DNA of 36,612 nucleotides from positions 1 through 36,612 of the forward strand of contig NZ_BAKK01000040.1 of the NCBI RefSeq assembly GCF_000614145.1, read 5' to 3'. This DNA is from Bacteroides faecichinchillae JCM 17102. GTDB taxonomy: Bacteria > Bacteroidota > Bacteroidia > Bacteroidales > Bacteroidaceae. The notes below the pieces were generated by a model. It worked only from the letters and a program-made list of their open reading frames with translations. It was not told where the DNA came from and searched no databases. The position numbers and the translations under genes are program-made. This document shows, piece by piece, positions 9,338 through 17,644 of the stretch (positions are counted from its first letter, which is position 1; each line of letters begins with the position of its first letter).

Positions 9338-9367
9338 AAAGAGGAGCATATCAAAAGCTCCTCTTTA
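9338..9367 (+). terminator. Intrinsic terminator after the hydrogenase/peptidase operon
   Basis: A perfect 10-base stem, AAAGAGGAGC (9338-9347) with GCTCCTCTTT (9357-9366), with a 9-base loop, 39 bases after the S9 peptidase stop. The following tract is short (TTTA), so termination strength is uncertain. Confidence 0.7.
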
Positions 9368-9525
9368 CTAACTTTTCAATAAAGTAAACATGCTTATTTC
9401 CGCCATACAATAAAGAGAAAAATCCCGCCCGAAAACAAAACTAGTCACCTTTTTCATAAAAACTTTTGATATAATATATATTTTCCTAGATTCGCAAAAA
9501 TAACACCACAAAAATCTAGAAAAAC

Positions 9526-9676
9526 ATGACTACGCTAAAAACATTAAGGCTTATTGGCTGTTTTTTTACTCTTTATAGGGAATCTGGCTCAAATACAAAG
9601 CCAAGTCCAGAAAAACAATCATATGGACAAAATCTTTGAACTAAATTCCAACTGTGCCTATTTTGAAAAATACTAA
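9526..9676 (+). pseudogene. Remnant of the N-terminus of a retropepsin-like secreted protein
   Basis: A decayed copy of the start of the gene at 11333-13444. From ATG 9526 the frame reads MTTLKTLRLIGC, then shifts by one base within a run of seven T (9561-9567). It continues as LLFIGNLAQIQSQVQKNN...CAYFEKY and stops at 9674-9676. The intact paralogue has LLFTGHILQIQSQVLNN...AAYFEP at the same place, and 17 bases (9590-9606 and 11396-11412) are identical. Only about 50 codons remain, and the aspartic protease lobes are absent. The rest of the 9299-9761 gap holds the terminator at 9338 and the inverted repeat at 9677; I see nothing in 9368-9525. Confidence 0.65.
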
Positions 9677-9746
9677 AGGCACGGATTACACGAATTACAC
9701 AGTTTGGATTACCCCAAAAACCGTGAAATCTGTGAAATCCATGCCT
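9677..9746. repeat. Imperfect inverted repeat downstream of hisS
   Basis: The left arm, AGGCACGGATTACACGAATT and onward (9677-9705), is matched by the reverse complement of the right arm, AAAAACCGTGAAATCTGTG and onward (9716-9746). About four in five positions pair, around a short centre. Each arm itself contains a near-direct repeat (GGATTACAC then GAATTACAC; GTGAAATC twice). It sits 15 bases beyond the hisS stop and could form a long hairpin in the hisS transcript, followed by a U-rich stretch, so it may act as its terminator. The pattern resembles dispersed intergenic palindromes seen in many bacteria, but whether it recurs elsewhere in this genome cannot be seen here. Confidence 0.6.
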
Positions 9747-9761
9747 AAAGAGAAAAGGTTC

Positions 9762-11125
9762 TTATTTCTGTAATGCAACTATTAATTCCTCTACTGAAAC
9801 TAGCCTCTGTTCTCCTGTCTCCATATTCTTAAGCATAGTTTTGCCTTCATTCATCTCATTCTCTCCAATAATAGCAACAAAAGGAATGTTCTTAGCATTG
9901 GCATAACTCATTTGCTTTTTCATCTTAGCTGCATCCGGGAATATTTCCGCACGAATCCCTGCAGCGCGTATTTTCAGTAGCATTTCCATAGAAAAAGCTG
10001 CTTCTTTTTCACCGAAATTCACAAACAATACTTCCGTACCATTTACTGCTTCTTTCGGATAAAGTTCCAACTGATTCAGCACATCGAAAATACGATCGGC
10101 ACCAAAAGAAATACCAACACCGGAGACACCGGACATGCCAAATACTCCTGTCAGATTATCATAACGACCTCCACCGGTAATACTACCAATCTGTACATCC
10201 AATGCTTTTACTTCAAAAATAGCACCAGTATAATAATTTAATCCGCGAGCCAATGTCAAATCTAATTCTATTTCATTCTTCAATCCCATCGTTTCTAGGT
10301 ATTCAGAATGAATTCACTTTCTTTCACCCCTTTCATACCTACTTCGCTTGTTGCCAAAACCTTTTTCAAAGTAGCGACTTTTTCAGCATTGGTTCCATTC
10401 AAAAGTATAATCGGTTGTAATTTAGCGATAGCCTCATCACTGATTCCCTTTTCCTTCAGTTCGGCATTCACATTCTCCAAACCGATCTTATCCAGTTTAT
10501 CAATTGCAACGGTAATATCCACTATTTTATCAGCCTCACCAATAATCTCTGCTATTCCGGAAAGAATCTTACGATTATTGATTTTAATACATACACGAAT
10601 TCCAAAACGACTGAATACCGTATCTACAATCTGCATTAACTCAACTTCATTCAATAACGAATCGCTACCTACCACATCAGCATCACACTGATAGAATTCA
10701 CGATAACGTCCTTTCTGCGGACGGTCTGCTCTCCATACCGGTTGAATCTGATAACGCTTGAACGGAAAAGTGATTTCATCACGGTGCATTACCACATAAC
10801 GAGCAAAAGGCACAGTCAAGTCATAACGCAATCCTTTTTCACAGAACTTGCTTGCTAATTTAGCTGCATTACGGCTCAAAAGTTCTTCATCGGTTATCCC
10901 TGAAAAGTAATCTCCCGAATTCTGAATCTTGAAAAGAAGCTTGTCACCCTCATCTCCGTATTTACCCATCAACGTAGAAAGCATCTCCATAGATGGAGTC
11001 TCTATTTGCTGGAAACCATAAAGATGGTATACATCACGAATGGTATTGAATATATAGTTACGCTTCGCCATTTCTACCGGCGAAAAGTCACGAGTTCCTT
11101 TAGGAATACTTGGTTTTGCTGCCAT
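9762..11125 (-). CDS. hisS: Histidyl-tRNA synthetase, interrupted by a one-base frameshift
   Basis: Class II aminoacyl-tRNA synthetase charging tRNA-His. The first part (11125 down to 10295) has the class II motif 2 region and the family start PKGTRDFSP, then LRYDLTVPFARYV, RYQIQPVWRADRPQKGRYREF and FYQCDADVVG. It stops at TAG 10295-10297 just after SEFILNT. The second part (from 10289) continues MGLKNEIELDLTLARGLNYYTGAIFEV, holding the histidine-binding motif LARGLNYYTG, through GGGRYDNL and the C-terminal anticodon domain. Adding one C to the CC complement at 10298-10299 joins them as ILNTLETMGLKNE and gives 454 residues, the expected length. hisS is single and essential in bacteria, so a truly broken copy is very unlikely. 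I treat this as a sequence error unless a second hisS exists elsewhere. Confidence 0.93.
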
Positions 11126-11153
11126 AATATTACTGTTTATAGTTTTAATTGCG

Positions 11154-11161
11154 CAAATTTA
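11154..11161 (-). promoter_or_regulatory. Promoter -7 element for hisS
   Basis: On the minus strand TAAATTTG matches TAnnTTTG exactly, 29 bases before the hisS ATG. No clear -33 TTTG is seen at the usual distance. Confidence 0.5.
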
Positions 11162-11332
11162 CAGCAAATTATTGAAAATCTCGACTAACTAAAACTTTAA
11201 ATAAGCTCACTTTCATAAATAAAGATAAGGTAGATGTTCAAAAAAGAAAAGAAATAAGCACTAGAATATTTGTTTTTATCACAATAAATGACGAACATTG
11301 CAATGAAATACATCCTACTTAAAATTAAACGC

Positions 11333-13444
11333 ATGAATAGACGACATCTCCATCAAACTATTATTTGCTTTTTGCTTTTTACCGGACATATTCTTCAAAT
11401 ACAAAGCCAAGTTCTGAATAATTACACTGAAAGACTCATTGAATTAGGTTCTAATGATTCTTTCTTTGAAATATGGAAATTACATAATGATTCTGCCGCT
11501 TATTTTGAACCTAGTATGAGACTTTATGCGCAAATATGTATCGGCAACGCATTCAACCGCCCAGAACTACTTATTAAAAGTATCGACTCATTGTACACAT
11601 ATTATACTTCTGAGAATTATCCTCCCCAATATAAATATTTAAAAGCTAAAGCCCTTTACGAACTAGGAAAATATAATGAATTGGCAATCTATTGCAGAAG
11701 CTTTGAAAAAGATTCTCTTTCTCAGACAGGTCCTGAGTTTGCCTGGATTGAATCTGTGGCCCGTCAATTAGACGGAACACCTGATAGTAGAATAGATTTT
11801 AATGAGAAGATCTGTACGATCCAAACTCCGCAGAACTTTCCGCTTCGAATACCTGTTCAGATAAATGACATTGAAATACCGAATGTCATTATCGATACAG
11901 GAGCACCATTTACCTTTCTCTCCTATGCTACAGCAGAAAAGTGCAATGTTCGCATGCTAGGAGATACAGTTATTGTTGGAAGTTATTTTGGAGATATAAA
12001 AGCTGTTACTGGAATAATAGATAAAATGCAAGTAGGAAACATTGTATATCACAATATCAATGTTAAAGTAGCATCTCCACAAGCTCCGGATTATTTTTCT
12101 CAAAGTAATACTTTGGGAATGCAGGAACTAGCGAAATTATCATCCCTCGAATTTTCACCGGGTAAAGTCACTTTTAGGAAAAACGATCAAAAGAAAGTTC
12201 TTCAACCGAATGTATGTTTCAGAAACGGACATCCCTATATCCAACAGCTAAACAATAATAAGAAGGAAGAGTATATGTTTGATACAGGATATGACAGCAA
12301 TCTTATTTATACAAATGAGTCTATCCAGGAGAATTCTCTGGAATGGCACTCTATTCTTGAAAATCCTGTTCAGTTCCTTACCAGACAAGGACACAATGAT
12401 ATAGCAGGTGCTTGTGAAGGGTTATTGGGATTCCCATATACTTCAAGCTTCGAATCTTGTATTTTAGATCTTGATCAAATGACATTCAGCGGTAAAGGTT
12501 ATCGGACGCACCCTCTTCATTATTCTATTTGTATTAATAACGGTGACTTTATCCGCTTAGATGCAAATCGTAAATGGTTTGAAGCAACAACAGATGAAAA
12601 AGGACGCTGGATCATCTATAGTTTTTTAGAATTACTAAAAGAACAATCAGGGAAATGTATTCAATATACAGATTCATTATTAACTAAGTATGAAAAGCAA
12701 CTAGAAGAAGAAGGATCAAAAACTACAATTTTAAATATACGAGCCGCCGCTTTTGCAGCCATCGGAGATTATACATCAGCTATTAAAGTTACAAAGAGCT
12801 TTGTTGAAACAGCTCCTGATCTAAAAGGAGGATTAAATAGATGTATTGCTTTAGAACCAATAGGAAAACCAAACATAGACTGGCACAGTCCTGAATCTAT
12901 TCTCCCCGCAACTTTAAATGACAATGGATTATGTGTAAATGCAAAAATCAACAAAACAACATCTGAAGTTTACTTCTCACCTGATAAAAAAGAATGTCAG
13001 ATTTCGTCAAAAGAAGCGACTAAATATCAAATGAAGATCATTGAATTTGAAGACGATTCTATGAAAAATAGAAAAATAGCTATTGCTGAAGAATTGATAT
13101 TAGGATATATGACTGCTTGTAATGTACAGTTCTTTATTAATGATGAAGTAGATAATATTTATTTAGGCAACAATTTATTACGACTAATTCCACAATATAG
13201 TATGGGGACTAATCAAATTACCTTATCCAACCAAACTATTAATTCTGACAAAAAAGGAATCGAATATCCTCTATTAAATATACAAAACATATTATGCTAC
13301 TATCGCCCTACGAAGAATGATGTAGAAAGCTTCGCTATTGGTAACATGCTTCCCGGGATGCAAACAATTACCCTAAAAGAATTATTAGAACAGAATAAGA
13401 AAGTGATAATTAATATTCGAGATATGCACATACAACTCAAATAA
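11333..13444 (+). CDS. Secreted retropepsin-like aspartic protease with two intact and one degenerate lobe
   Basis: 703 residues from ATG 11333, chosen because it gives a clean signal peptide (MNRRHLHQ, then TIICFLLFTGHI, then QIQSQ). In-frame ATGs at 11288 and 11303 would add 15 or 10 residues. After an N-terminal helical region with TPR-like character, lobe 1 has the catalytic motif D188-T-G-A (VIIDTGAPFTFLS) and lobe 2 has D317-T-G-Y (YMFDTGYDSNLIY). A second helical stretch (AAAFAAIGDYTSAIKVTKSF) follows. A third lobe-like region has SPD near 549 where DTG would be expected, but keeps the typical C-terminal strand pattern YLGNNLLRLIPQYSMGTNQITL. Retropepsin folds need two DTG lobes, so lobes 1 and 2 may form the active pair. 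A weak -7-like AATATTTG (11265-11272) lies upstream. A remnant of a sister gene lies at 9526. The substrate is unknown. Confidence 0.75.
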   Translation: MNRRHLHQTIICFLLFTGHILQIQSQVLNNYTERLIELGSNDSFFEIWKLHNDSAAYFEPSMRLYAQICIGNAFNRPELLIKSIDSLYTYYTSENYPPQYKYLKAKALYELGKYNELAIYCRSFEKDSLSQTGPEFAWIESVARQLDGTPDSRIDFNEKICTIQTPQNFPLRIPVQINDIEIPNVIIDTGAPFTFLSYATAEKCNVRMLGDTVIVGSYFGDIKAVTGIIDKMQVGNIVYHNINVKVASPQAPDYFSQSNTLGMQELAKLSSLEFSPGKVTFRKNDQKKVLQPNVCFRNGHPYIQQLNNNKKEEYMFDTGYDSNLIYTNESIQENSLEWHSILENPVQFLTRQGHNDIAGACEGLLGFPYTSSFESCILDLDQMTFSGKGYRTHPLHYSICINNGDFIRLDANRKWFEATTDEKGRWIIYSFLELLKEQSGKCIQYTDSLLTKYEKQLEEEGSKTTILNIRAAAFAAIGDYTSAIKVTKSFVETAPDLKGGLNRCIALEPIGKPNIDWHSPESILPATLNDNGLCVNAKINKTTSEVYFSPDKKECQISSKEATKYQMKIIEFEDDSMKNRKIAIAEELILGYMTACNVQFFINDEVDNIYLGNNLLRLIPQYSMGTNQITLSNQTINSDKKGIEYPLLNIQNILCYYRPTKNDVESFAIGNMLPGMQTITLKELLEQNKKVIINIRDMHIQLK

Positions 13445-13661
13445 ATCAAGGTTTGCCAGACACAGGCATCTCGACACAATACCACAATAAAATATAAAGA
13501 GAGGCAAAAATCCAACAGTTGCACCATTCTGACATTCAAGGAGCGTAGTAGAGAATCTCTCCTTTGATGCAGCAAGAGAGATCAGATCCATCGGTTTCAT
13601 ATCTTTAAATGACAGAGCAAAATGATAGTTCATTTTACTTCTGGCTCATTAAAAGAATTTA
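13445..13661. other. Gene-free gap between convergent genes
   Basis: 217 bases between the converging retropepsin-like gene and the beta-helix gene. It contains a short possible hairpin (CAAGGAG with CTCCTTTG, about 13538-13566) but no convincing terminator. A minus-strand open frame crosses it and runs into the end of the retropepsin-like gene; it has no RBS, promoter or recognisable domain. Confidence 0.4.
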
Positions 13662-15275
13662 TTATTGATTCAAATATGTATTAATAAAACGATAATTGAC
13701 CAGTGTATTCCCAGTAACATTATTCGTCCGGAAACCTGAATAGTGATCGTCTTTTAATAACTGGCCTTCTATCCGCACATTATCAAAAAGGATGTTGGTA
13801 AGCTTCTTTTGCGAAGTGCCCTCTTTTTGCCAACCATAGAGCCAAATTTCGTTCGCAATAGAGCTTCCACTATTTTTCTCACAGGTAACATTACGAAAAA
13901 TCACATTATCAATCCCTCCACAATAACTTTGATTCCCTTGAATCGAGCCAAACCAAAAATCATTTTTAAACCCCATGCCAATTAATCTTTCGCACCTGTT
14001 TACTCGTATATTTTGAAAAAGTATATTTTTAAAATAAGTACCTTGCAATGCACAAATATTCATAGCAGAACGTTCGTCAAGTTCCGTATGATGATGTGGA
14101 TCATCGTACGAATAGAGAATTTCACTATCCAGCAATTGTATGTTTTCATATACGGAAGCACGTGTTTCAGCTCCTATACCAAAGGCATTATTACAATCAT
14201 TCCACAATTGCATCTTCCGGAATATAAGGTTTTTATTGGGGAGACAATCAGCTGGGGCCTGCGTTTCTGGAGCCAGTCCTTTAATAGCTATGGCATCATC
14301 ACAACTCCTCACAAATACATTGTCAAACTCACAATCCGAGCAATTAATAATATCAATACCATCTGTACACGCATAACGGGTACTCAGCACTTTTACGTTT
14401 GAAAAATTGATATTTGAACTTTTTGACATTGTAGTACACCAACATTGTGCTCTATGTCCATGAATAACAATTCCTTCTACATTACACCCACCCAAAGAAT
14501 TATCTATAGAAAGTACTATTTCCGGTTTTGTATTCATCACCATACCACGCCCATAGATTTTCGCTCCTTTTCCATCATTAATCCTTAATTGTCCGTCAAG
14601 TATTGCTCCACCAGCTATATATATCTTTTGATCTCCAGAAATCGAGAGTGTTCCATTAGGGAAATAATTAGCCAATCTATGAAAACCAGGTCCGAAATAA
14701 TAAAGTTTTTGCTTTGAATCGTATAAGTAGCCACCAGAATCTAAAACAGAAGGAACTGCAGAATCTATGCTGTTACAAAACAAATGAAGCACGTCTCCCT
14801 GATACTCATCATTAATTACTAATGTTAATTGCTGGTCAGCCTTCTTTAGTTTCAAGCAAATGCCATTAACAGAAGATTGTCTTAAACTTGTAAATATTGT
14901 ATTTTTAGGTAAGACCTCAAAAGAGTGGATTGAATCTTTAAAGGTTATTTCTATTTCGACTTCTTCCCCATCCTTAAAATCAAAAGAGGCAAAACTCACA
15001 CACTTTCCACAGAAATTTTTGTCAGTATAAATCCCTACACAAGAATGATTCACAGAAACATTAAATGGTGATTTTTCCTCCATGTAAGGATAACCTTCCG
15101 GAACTGAATACGTCCGGAAAACATTATTTATATCTATAGAATCTTGCCCGTCTACATAACAACGATTCCACTTACCGAATAAGTTTTGTGCATGAACGTA
15201 GTTCAAAGAAAGAAATGCAATAAATACATATAATACACAAAAATGAAAGTTCAGAATTTTCATACGTAAATTCAA
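13662..15275 (-). CDS. Secreted right-handed beta-helix glycoside hydrolase-like protein (GH28-like)
   Basis: 537 residues. An in-frame ATG at 15263 (MKILNFHFCV) gives a better signal peptide ending near YVHAQ than the first ATG at 15275. An N-terminal beta-sandwich-like region (to about 195) precedes a parallel beta-helix. The helix contains TDGIDI (304-309), SCDDAIAIKG (324-333) and FGIGAETR further on. These resemble the NTDGID, GDDCIAIK and following motifs of GH28 polygalacturonases, and the domain order also recalls GH49 dextranases. Candidate catalytic acids are D305, D326 and D327. It probably acts on a polysaccharide outside the cytoplasm. No SusC/SusD pair is adjacent, so the glycan cannot be inferred. 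A hairpin at 15314-15354 separates it from the upstream peptidase gene. Confidence 0.7.
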   Translation of the reverse strand: MNLRMKILNFHFCVLYVFIAFLSLNYVHAQNLFGKWNRCYVDGQDSIDINNVFRTYSVPEGYPYMEEKSPFNVSVNHSCVGIYTDKNFCGKCVSFASFDFKDGEEVEIEITFKDSIHSFEVLPKNTIFTSLRQSSVNGICLKLKKADQQLTLVINDEYQGDVLHLFCNSIDSAVPSVLDSGGYLYDSKQKLYYFGPGFHRLANYFPNGTLSISGDQKIYIAGGAILDGQLRINDGKGAKIYGRGMVMNTKPEIVLSIDNSLGGCNVEGIVIHGHRAQCWCTTMSKSSNINFSNVKVLSTRYACTDGIDIINCSDCEFDNVFVRSCDDAIAIKGLAPETQAPADCLPNKNLIFRKMQLWNDCNNAFGIGAETRASVYENIQLLDSEILYSYDDPHHHTELDERSAMNICALQGTYFKNILFQNIRVNRCERLIGMGFKNDFWFGSIQGNQSYCGGIDNVIFRNVTCEKNSGSSIANEIWLYGWQKEGTSQKKLTNILFDNVRIEGQLLKDDHYSGFRTNNVTGNTLVNYRFINTYLNQ

Positions 15276-15303
15276 AATCCTAGATTAATCCGGATAATAT
15301 TCC

Positions 15304-15354
15304 CGAAAACAATAAACGCCTCCGTAGCAACTACAAAAGACTATGGAAGCGCTC
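15304..15354 (-). terminator. Hairpin terminator after the zinc metallopeptidase gene
   Basis: On the minus strand a 14-base arm (15354-15341) pairs with 15327-15314 at 13 of 14 positions including wobbles, with the core CGCUUCC to GGAGGCG. It is followed by UAUUGUUUU. It lies about 20 bases after the stop at 15376 and before the beta-helix gene. Confidence 0.65.
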
Positions 15355-15375
15355 ATTATATTTGAGAAAAGAAGG

Positions 15376-16056
15376 TTAATCTCTTCTTCCCATTGCAATC
15401 ATAACATAATAAATCAATGTTGCTAATGACCCCAAGGCAGCTACTACATAGGTATAAGCAGCTGAACGAAGAGCATCTTCCGCCTGTGAATGATTGAATG
15501 AATTGGTTATACCAGATGAATTCAACCAAACAAGTGCACGTTTACTTGCATTTATCTCCACCGGCAAAGTGATAAAACTAAATAAAGTTGTCGTAGCAAA
15601 CAAAATAATACCAATCCACAATAATTGAGGGAATGTACTAAGCATCAAAATACCGGCTAATAAAACCCACGTTACAATAGAAGACGAAAAATTCACTATT
15701 GGAACTAATGCACTACGCATCTTTAAGGGTGCATACATACGTGCGTGCTGAACAGCATGTCCACATTCGTGTGCAGCTACTGCAGCAGCCATGATACTAT
15801 TACTGTCATATACTCCTTCACTCAAATTCACTGTCTTATTGGCAGGATTATAATGGTCGGTCAGTTGTCCGGGAGTATGTGTCACTTTTACATCATAAAT
15901 TCCATTGTCGTGTAACATTTTTAAAGCTACATCACGACCTGTCATTCCGTTTCCGGTAGGTATCTTTGAATACTTTTTGAATTTGCTTTGCAAATTCATC
16001 TGTACTAGCCAGCTAACAATGGCAATTCCAATAAATAATACCCAAGGTGAAATCAT
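15376..16056 (-). CDS. Membrane zinc metallopeptidase (YugP / Zn_peptidase_2 family)
   Basis: 226 residues, the usual length. The N-terminal segment (about 3-20) is a membrane anchor. The zinc-binding motif is H96-E-C-G-H100 followed by AVQH104, and VEINASKRAL later in the protein supplies the typical third-ligand region. Two to three hydrophobic segments follow (around 113-165), and a last one lies near the C-terminus. The family is widespread in bacteria and its substrates are not established. It stands alone between two hairpins, and its RNA runs toward the beta-helix gene. Confidence 0.88.
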   Translation of the reverse strand: MISPWVLFIGIAIVSWLVQMNLQSKFKKYSKIPTGNGMTGRDVALKMLHDNGIYDVKVTHTPGQLTDHYNPANKTVNLSEGVYDSNSIMAAAVAAHECGHAVQHARMYAPLKMRSALVPIVNFSSSIVTWVLLAGILMLSTFPQLLWIGIILFATTTLFSFITLPVEINASKRALVWLNSSGITNSFNHSQAEDALRSAAYTYVVAALGSLATLIYYVMIAMGRRD

Positions 16057-16108
16057 ACTTTATTCTTTTTAAATTATTACTCAATACTACATAAACAAAT
16101 AGTTTGCC

Positions 16109-16150
16109 AAAAATAAGGGGAAACGATCAATGTAAGAATAGTTTTCCCTT
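16109..16150 (-). terminator. Probable terminator after the GH29 fucosidase gene
   Basis: On the minus strand AAGGGAAAAC (16150-16141) pairs with GUUUCCCCUU (16124-16115) at nine of ten positions, across a 16-base loop, and is followed by AUUUUUGG. It begins 25 bases beyond the stop. Confidence 0.6.
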
Positions 16151-16175
16151 GCTTTTAGGAAGAATTAGCTAAAAA

Positions 16176-17480
16176 TTAGTCAATAGTAAGATCAATGATG
16201 TAATCAACATCTTTCGGAACCTCTGATAGTTCAAGCAAAATACCTTCTTTCATTTTGGTAAATCGAACCGGAGATTTATCCTTAAATAAAACCGCCTTTT
16301 TTACTTTCTTACCAATCAGAGGCAAGAATAAAGCGTTATCTTGCAAATCAAGAATATGGACGTACAGTTTATCTCCTTTTTGTGTTGTCACTCCCCACTC
16401 ATGAGGAGCAATAATACCACCTCTTGTCCCATAAATAGTTTCACCATACCGACTCATCCATTCACCAACCTCTTTCAACCGTTCCACAGCTACTTCCGGA
16501 AGTTCTCCATTCGGCTGAGGACCAATATTCATTAACAAGTTTGCATTTCTACCTGCAGCCTTCACCAGATAGTGAATCAATGTTTTTGTTGATTTATAAT
16601 TCTGATCGGTAATCTTATATCCCCACATTCCGTTCATTGTCTCACAAGTTTCCAAAGGCAATTGACTTACATCTTGCCCGGAAAGTCCGGCCGTATTTTC
16701 TCCCGGCAGGTCACGCTCGAAGATCTGAATGTCTTCCCCTTGAAAAGGTACTTGATGATGATTATTTCCAACCAAACATCCCGGCTGTAGTTCATGAATC
16801 AACGCATACTGCTCTGGAAGTTCCCAGTCAAAACTTGAATTCTGGTCCTGATCCCACCATCCGTCAAACCAGATAGCCCCTATCGGACCGTAATTGGTCA
16901 GTAATTCTGTTAGCTGATTATTCATAAACCGGTAATAGCTCTTCCAATCACCTTTGGGGTTCGGCCGTCCTGTTCCATGCCCAGTACGTCCCCACGGATA
17001 ATCCTCCCGTGACCAATCAAGATGAGAATAATAAAAATGAAGCTTTATTCCATATTTAGTACAAGCATCGGCCAATTCTTTAATAATATCTCTTTTAAAA
17101 GGGGTAGCTTTGACTACATTAAAATCAGAAAACTTAGTATCGAACATCGAAAAGCCTTCATGATGACGGCTGGTGAAACAAATATACTTTGCCCCAGAAG
17201 CTTTAATAGCTGACACCCACTTATCGGCATCAAACTTAGACGGATAAAAACCACCTGCCAGTTTGGCATACTCTTTATAATTCAGATTGTTGTTTGTCAT
17301 TGTCCACTCACCGGTAGCCAACATAGCATATAATCCCCAATGTAGAAAAATGCCAAATTTATTATCCTGAAACTCCTGACGTGCTTTCAGATTTTCCTGA
17401 GTAGGTTGGTAAGAAGACTGGGCAAATACTCCCAAACTTATACCTAATAATAAAAGGAAAGAAATAAAATGTGTTCTCAT
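16176..17480 (-). CDS. Secreted alpha-L-fucosidase, GH29
   Basis: 434 residues with a signal peptide (MRTHFISFLLLLGISLGVFAQ), so periplasmic or surface-exposed. GH29 enzymes remove alpha-linked L-fucose with retention, from host mucin and milk glycans or plant glycans. The TIM barrel shows family motifs in order: FGIFLHWG (42-49), YICFTSRHHEGF (99-110), HFYYSHLDW (148-156), and the nucleophile Asp206 in IWFDGWWD. The C-terminal part is a small beta-sandwich domain. No general acid/base can be named with confidence from sequence alone, as in many GH29 members. It has its own good promoter at 17510-17541 and terminator, so it is a single-gene unit. It is not part of a visible polysaccharide utilisation locus. 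Confidence 0.93.
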   Translation of the reverse strand: MRTHFISFLLLLGISLGVFAQSSYQPTQENLKARQEFQDNKFGIFLHWGLYAMLATGEWTMTNNNLNYKEYAKLAGGFYPSKFDADKWVSAIKASGAKYICFTSRHHEGFSMFDTKFSDFNVVKATPFKRDIIKELADACTKYGIKLHFYYSHLDWSREDYPWGRTGHGTGRPNPKGDWKSYYRFMNNQLTELLTNYGPIGAIWFDGWWDQDQNSSFDWELPEQYALIHELQPGCLVGNNHHQVPFQGEDIQIFERDLPGENTAGLSGQDVSQLPLETCETMNGMWGYKITDQNYKSTKTLIHYLVKAAGRNANLLMNIGPQPNGELPEVAVERLKEVGEWMSRYGETIYGTRGGIIAPHEWGVTTQKGDKLYVHILDLQDNALFLPLIGKKVKKAVLFKDKSPVRFTKMKEGILLELSEVPKDVDYIIDLTID

Positions 17481-17509
17481 AAAGCATTATTATTAAATAA
17501 GTATTATAT

Positions 17510-17541
17510 CAAAACTAGTTATCAACATGTTCTCTGCCAAA
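17510..17541 (-). promoter_or_regulatory. Bacteroides-type promoter of the fucosidase gene
   Basis: On the minus strand TTTG (17541-17538), a 20-base spacer and TAGTTTTG (17517-17510) match the TTTG / TAnnTTTG consensus. They lie 29 bases before the fucosidase ATG. Confidence 0.7.
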
Positions 17542-17580
17542 TGATCTATTAATTAAAACACATTACTCAGCAATTAAAAT

Positions 17581-17620
17581 TCTAAACAAGAAAGGCGGAG
17601 ATTATAAAACTCCGCCTTTC
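17581..17620 (-). terminator. Intrinsic terminator after purA
   Basis: A perfect 11-base stem, GAAAGGCGGAG (17590-17600) with CTCCGCCTTTC (17610-17620), with a 9-base loop. On the minus strand it is followed by UUGUUUAGA. It lies 24 bases beyond the purA stop. Confidence 0.85.
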
Positions 17621-17644
17621 TCCAAAATATGATAGAACTATTTA

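Noticed and set aside
13385..13633. An 82-codon minus-strand open frame between the retropepsin-like and beta-helix genes
   Set aside because: It overlaps the end of a real gene and has no promoter, signal or recognised domain. It seemed faintly familiar as a repeated intergenic sequence but I cannot support that.
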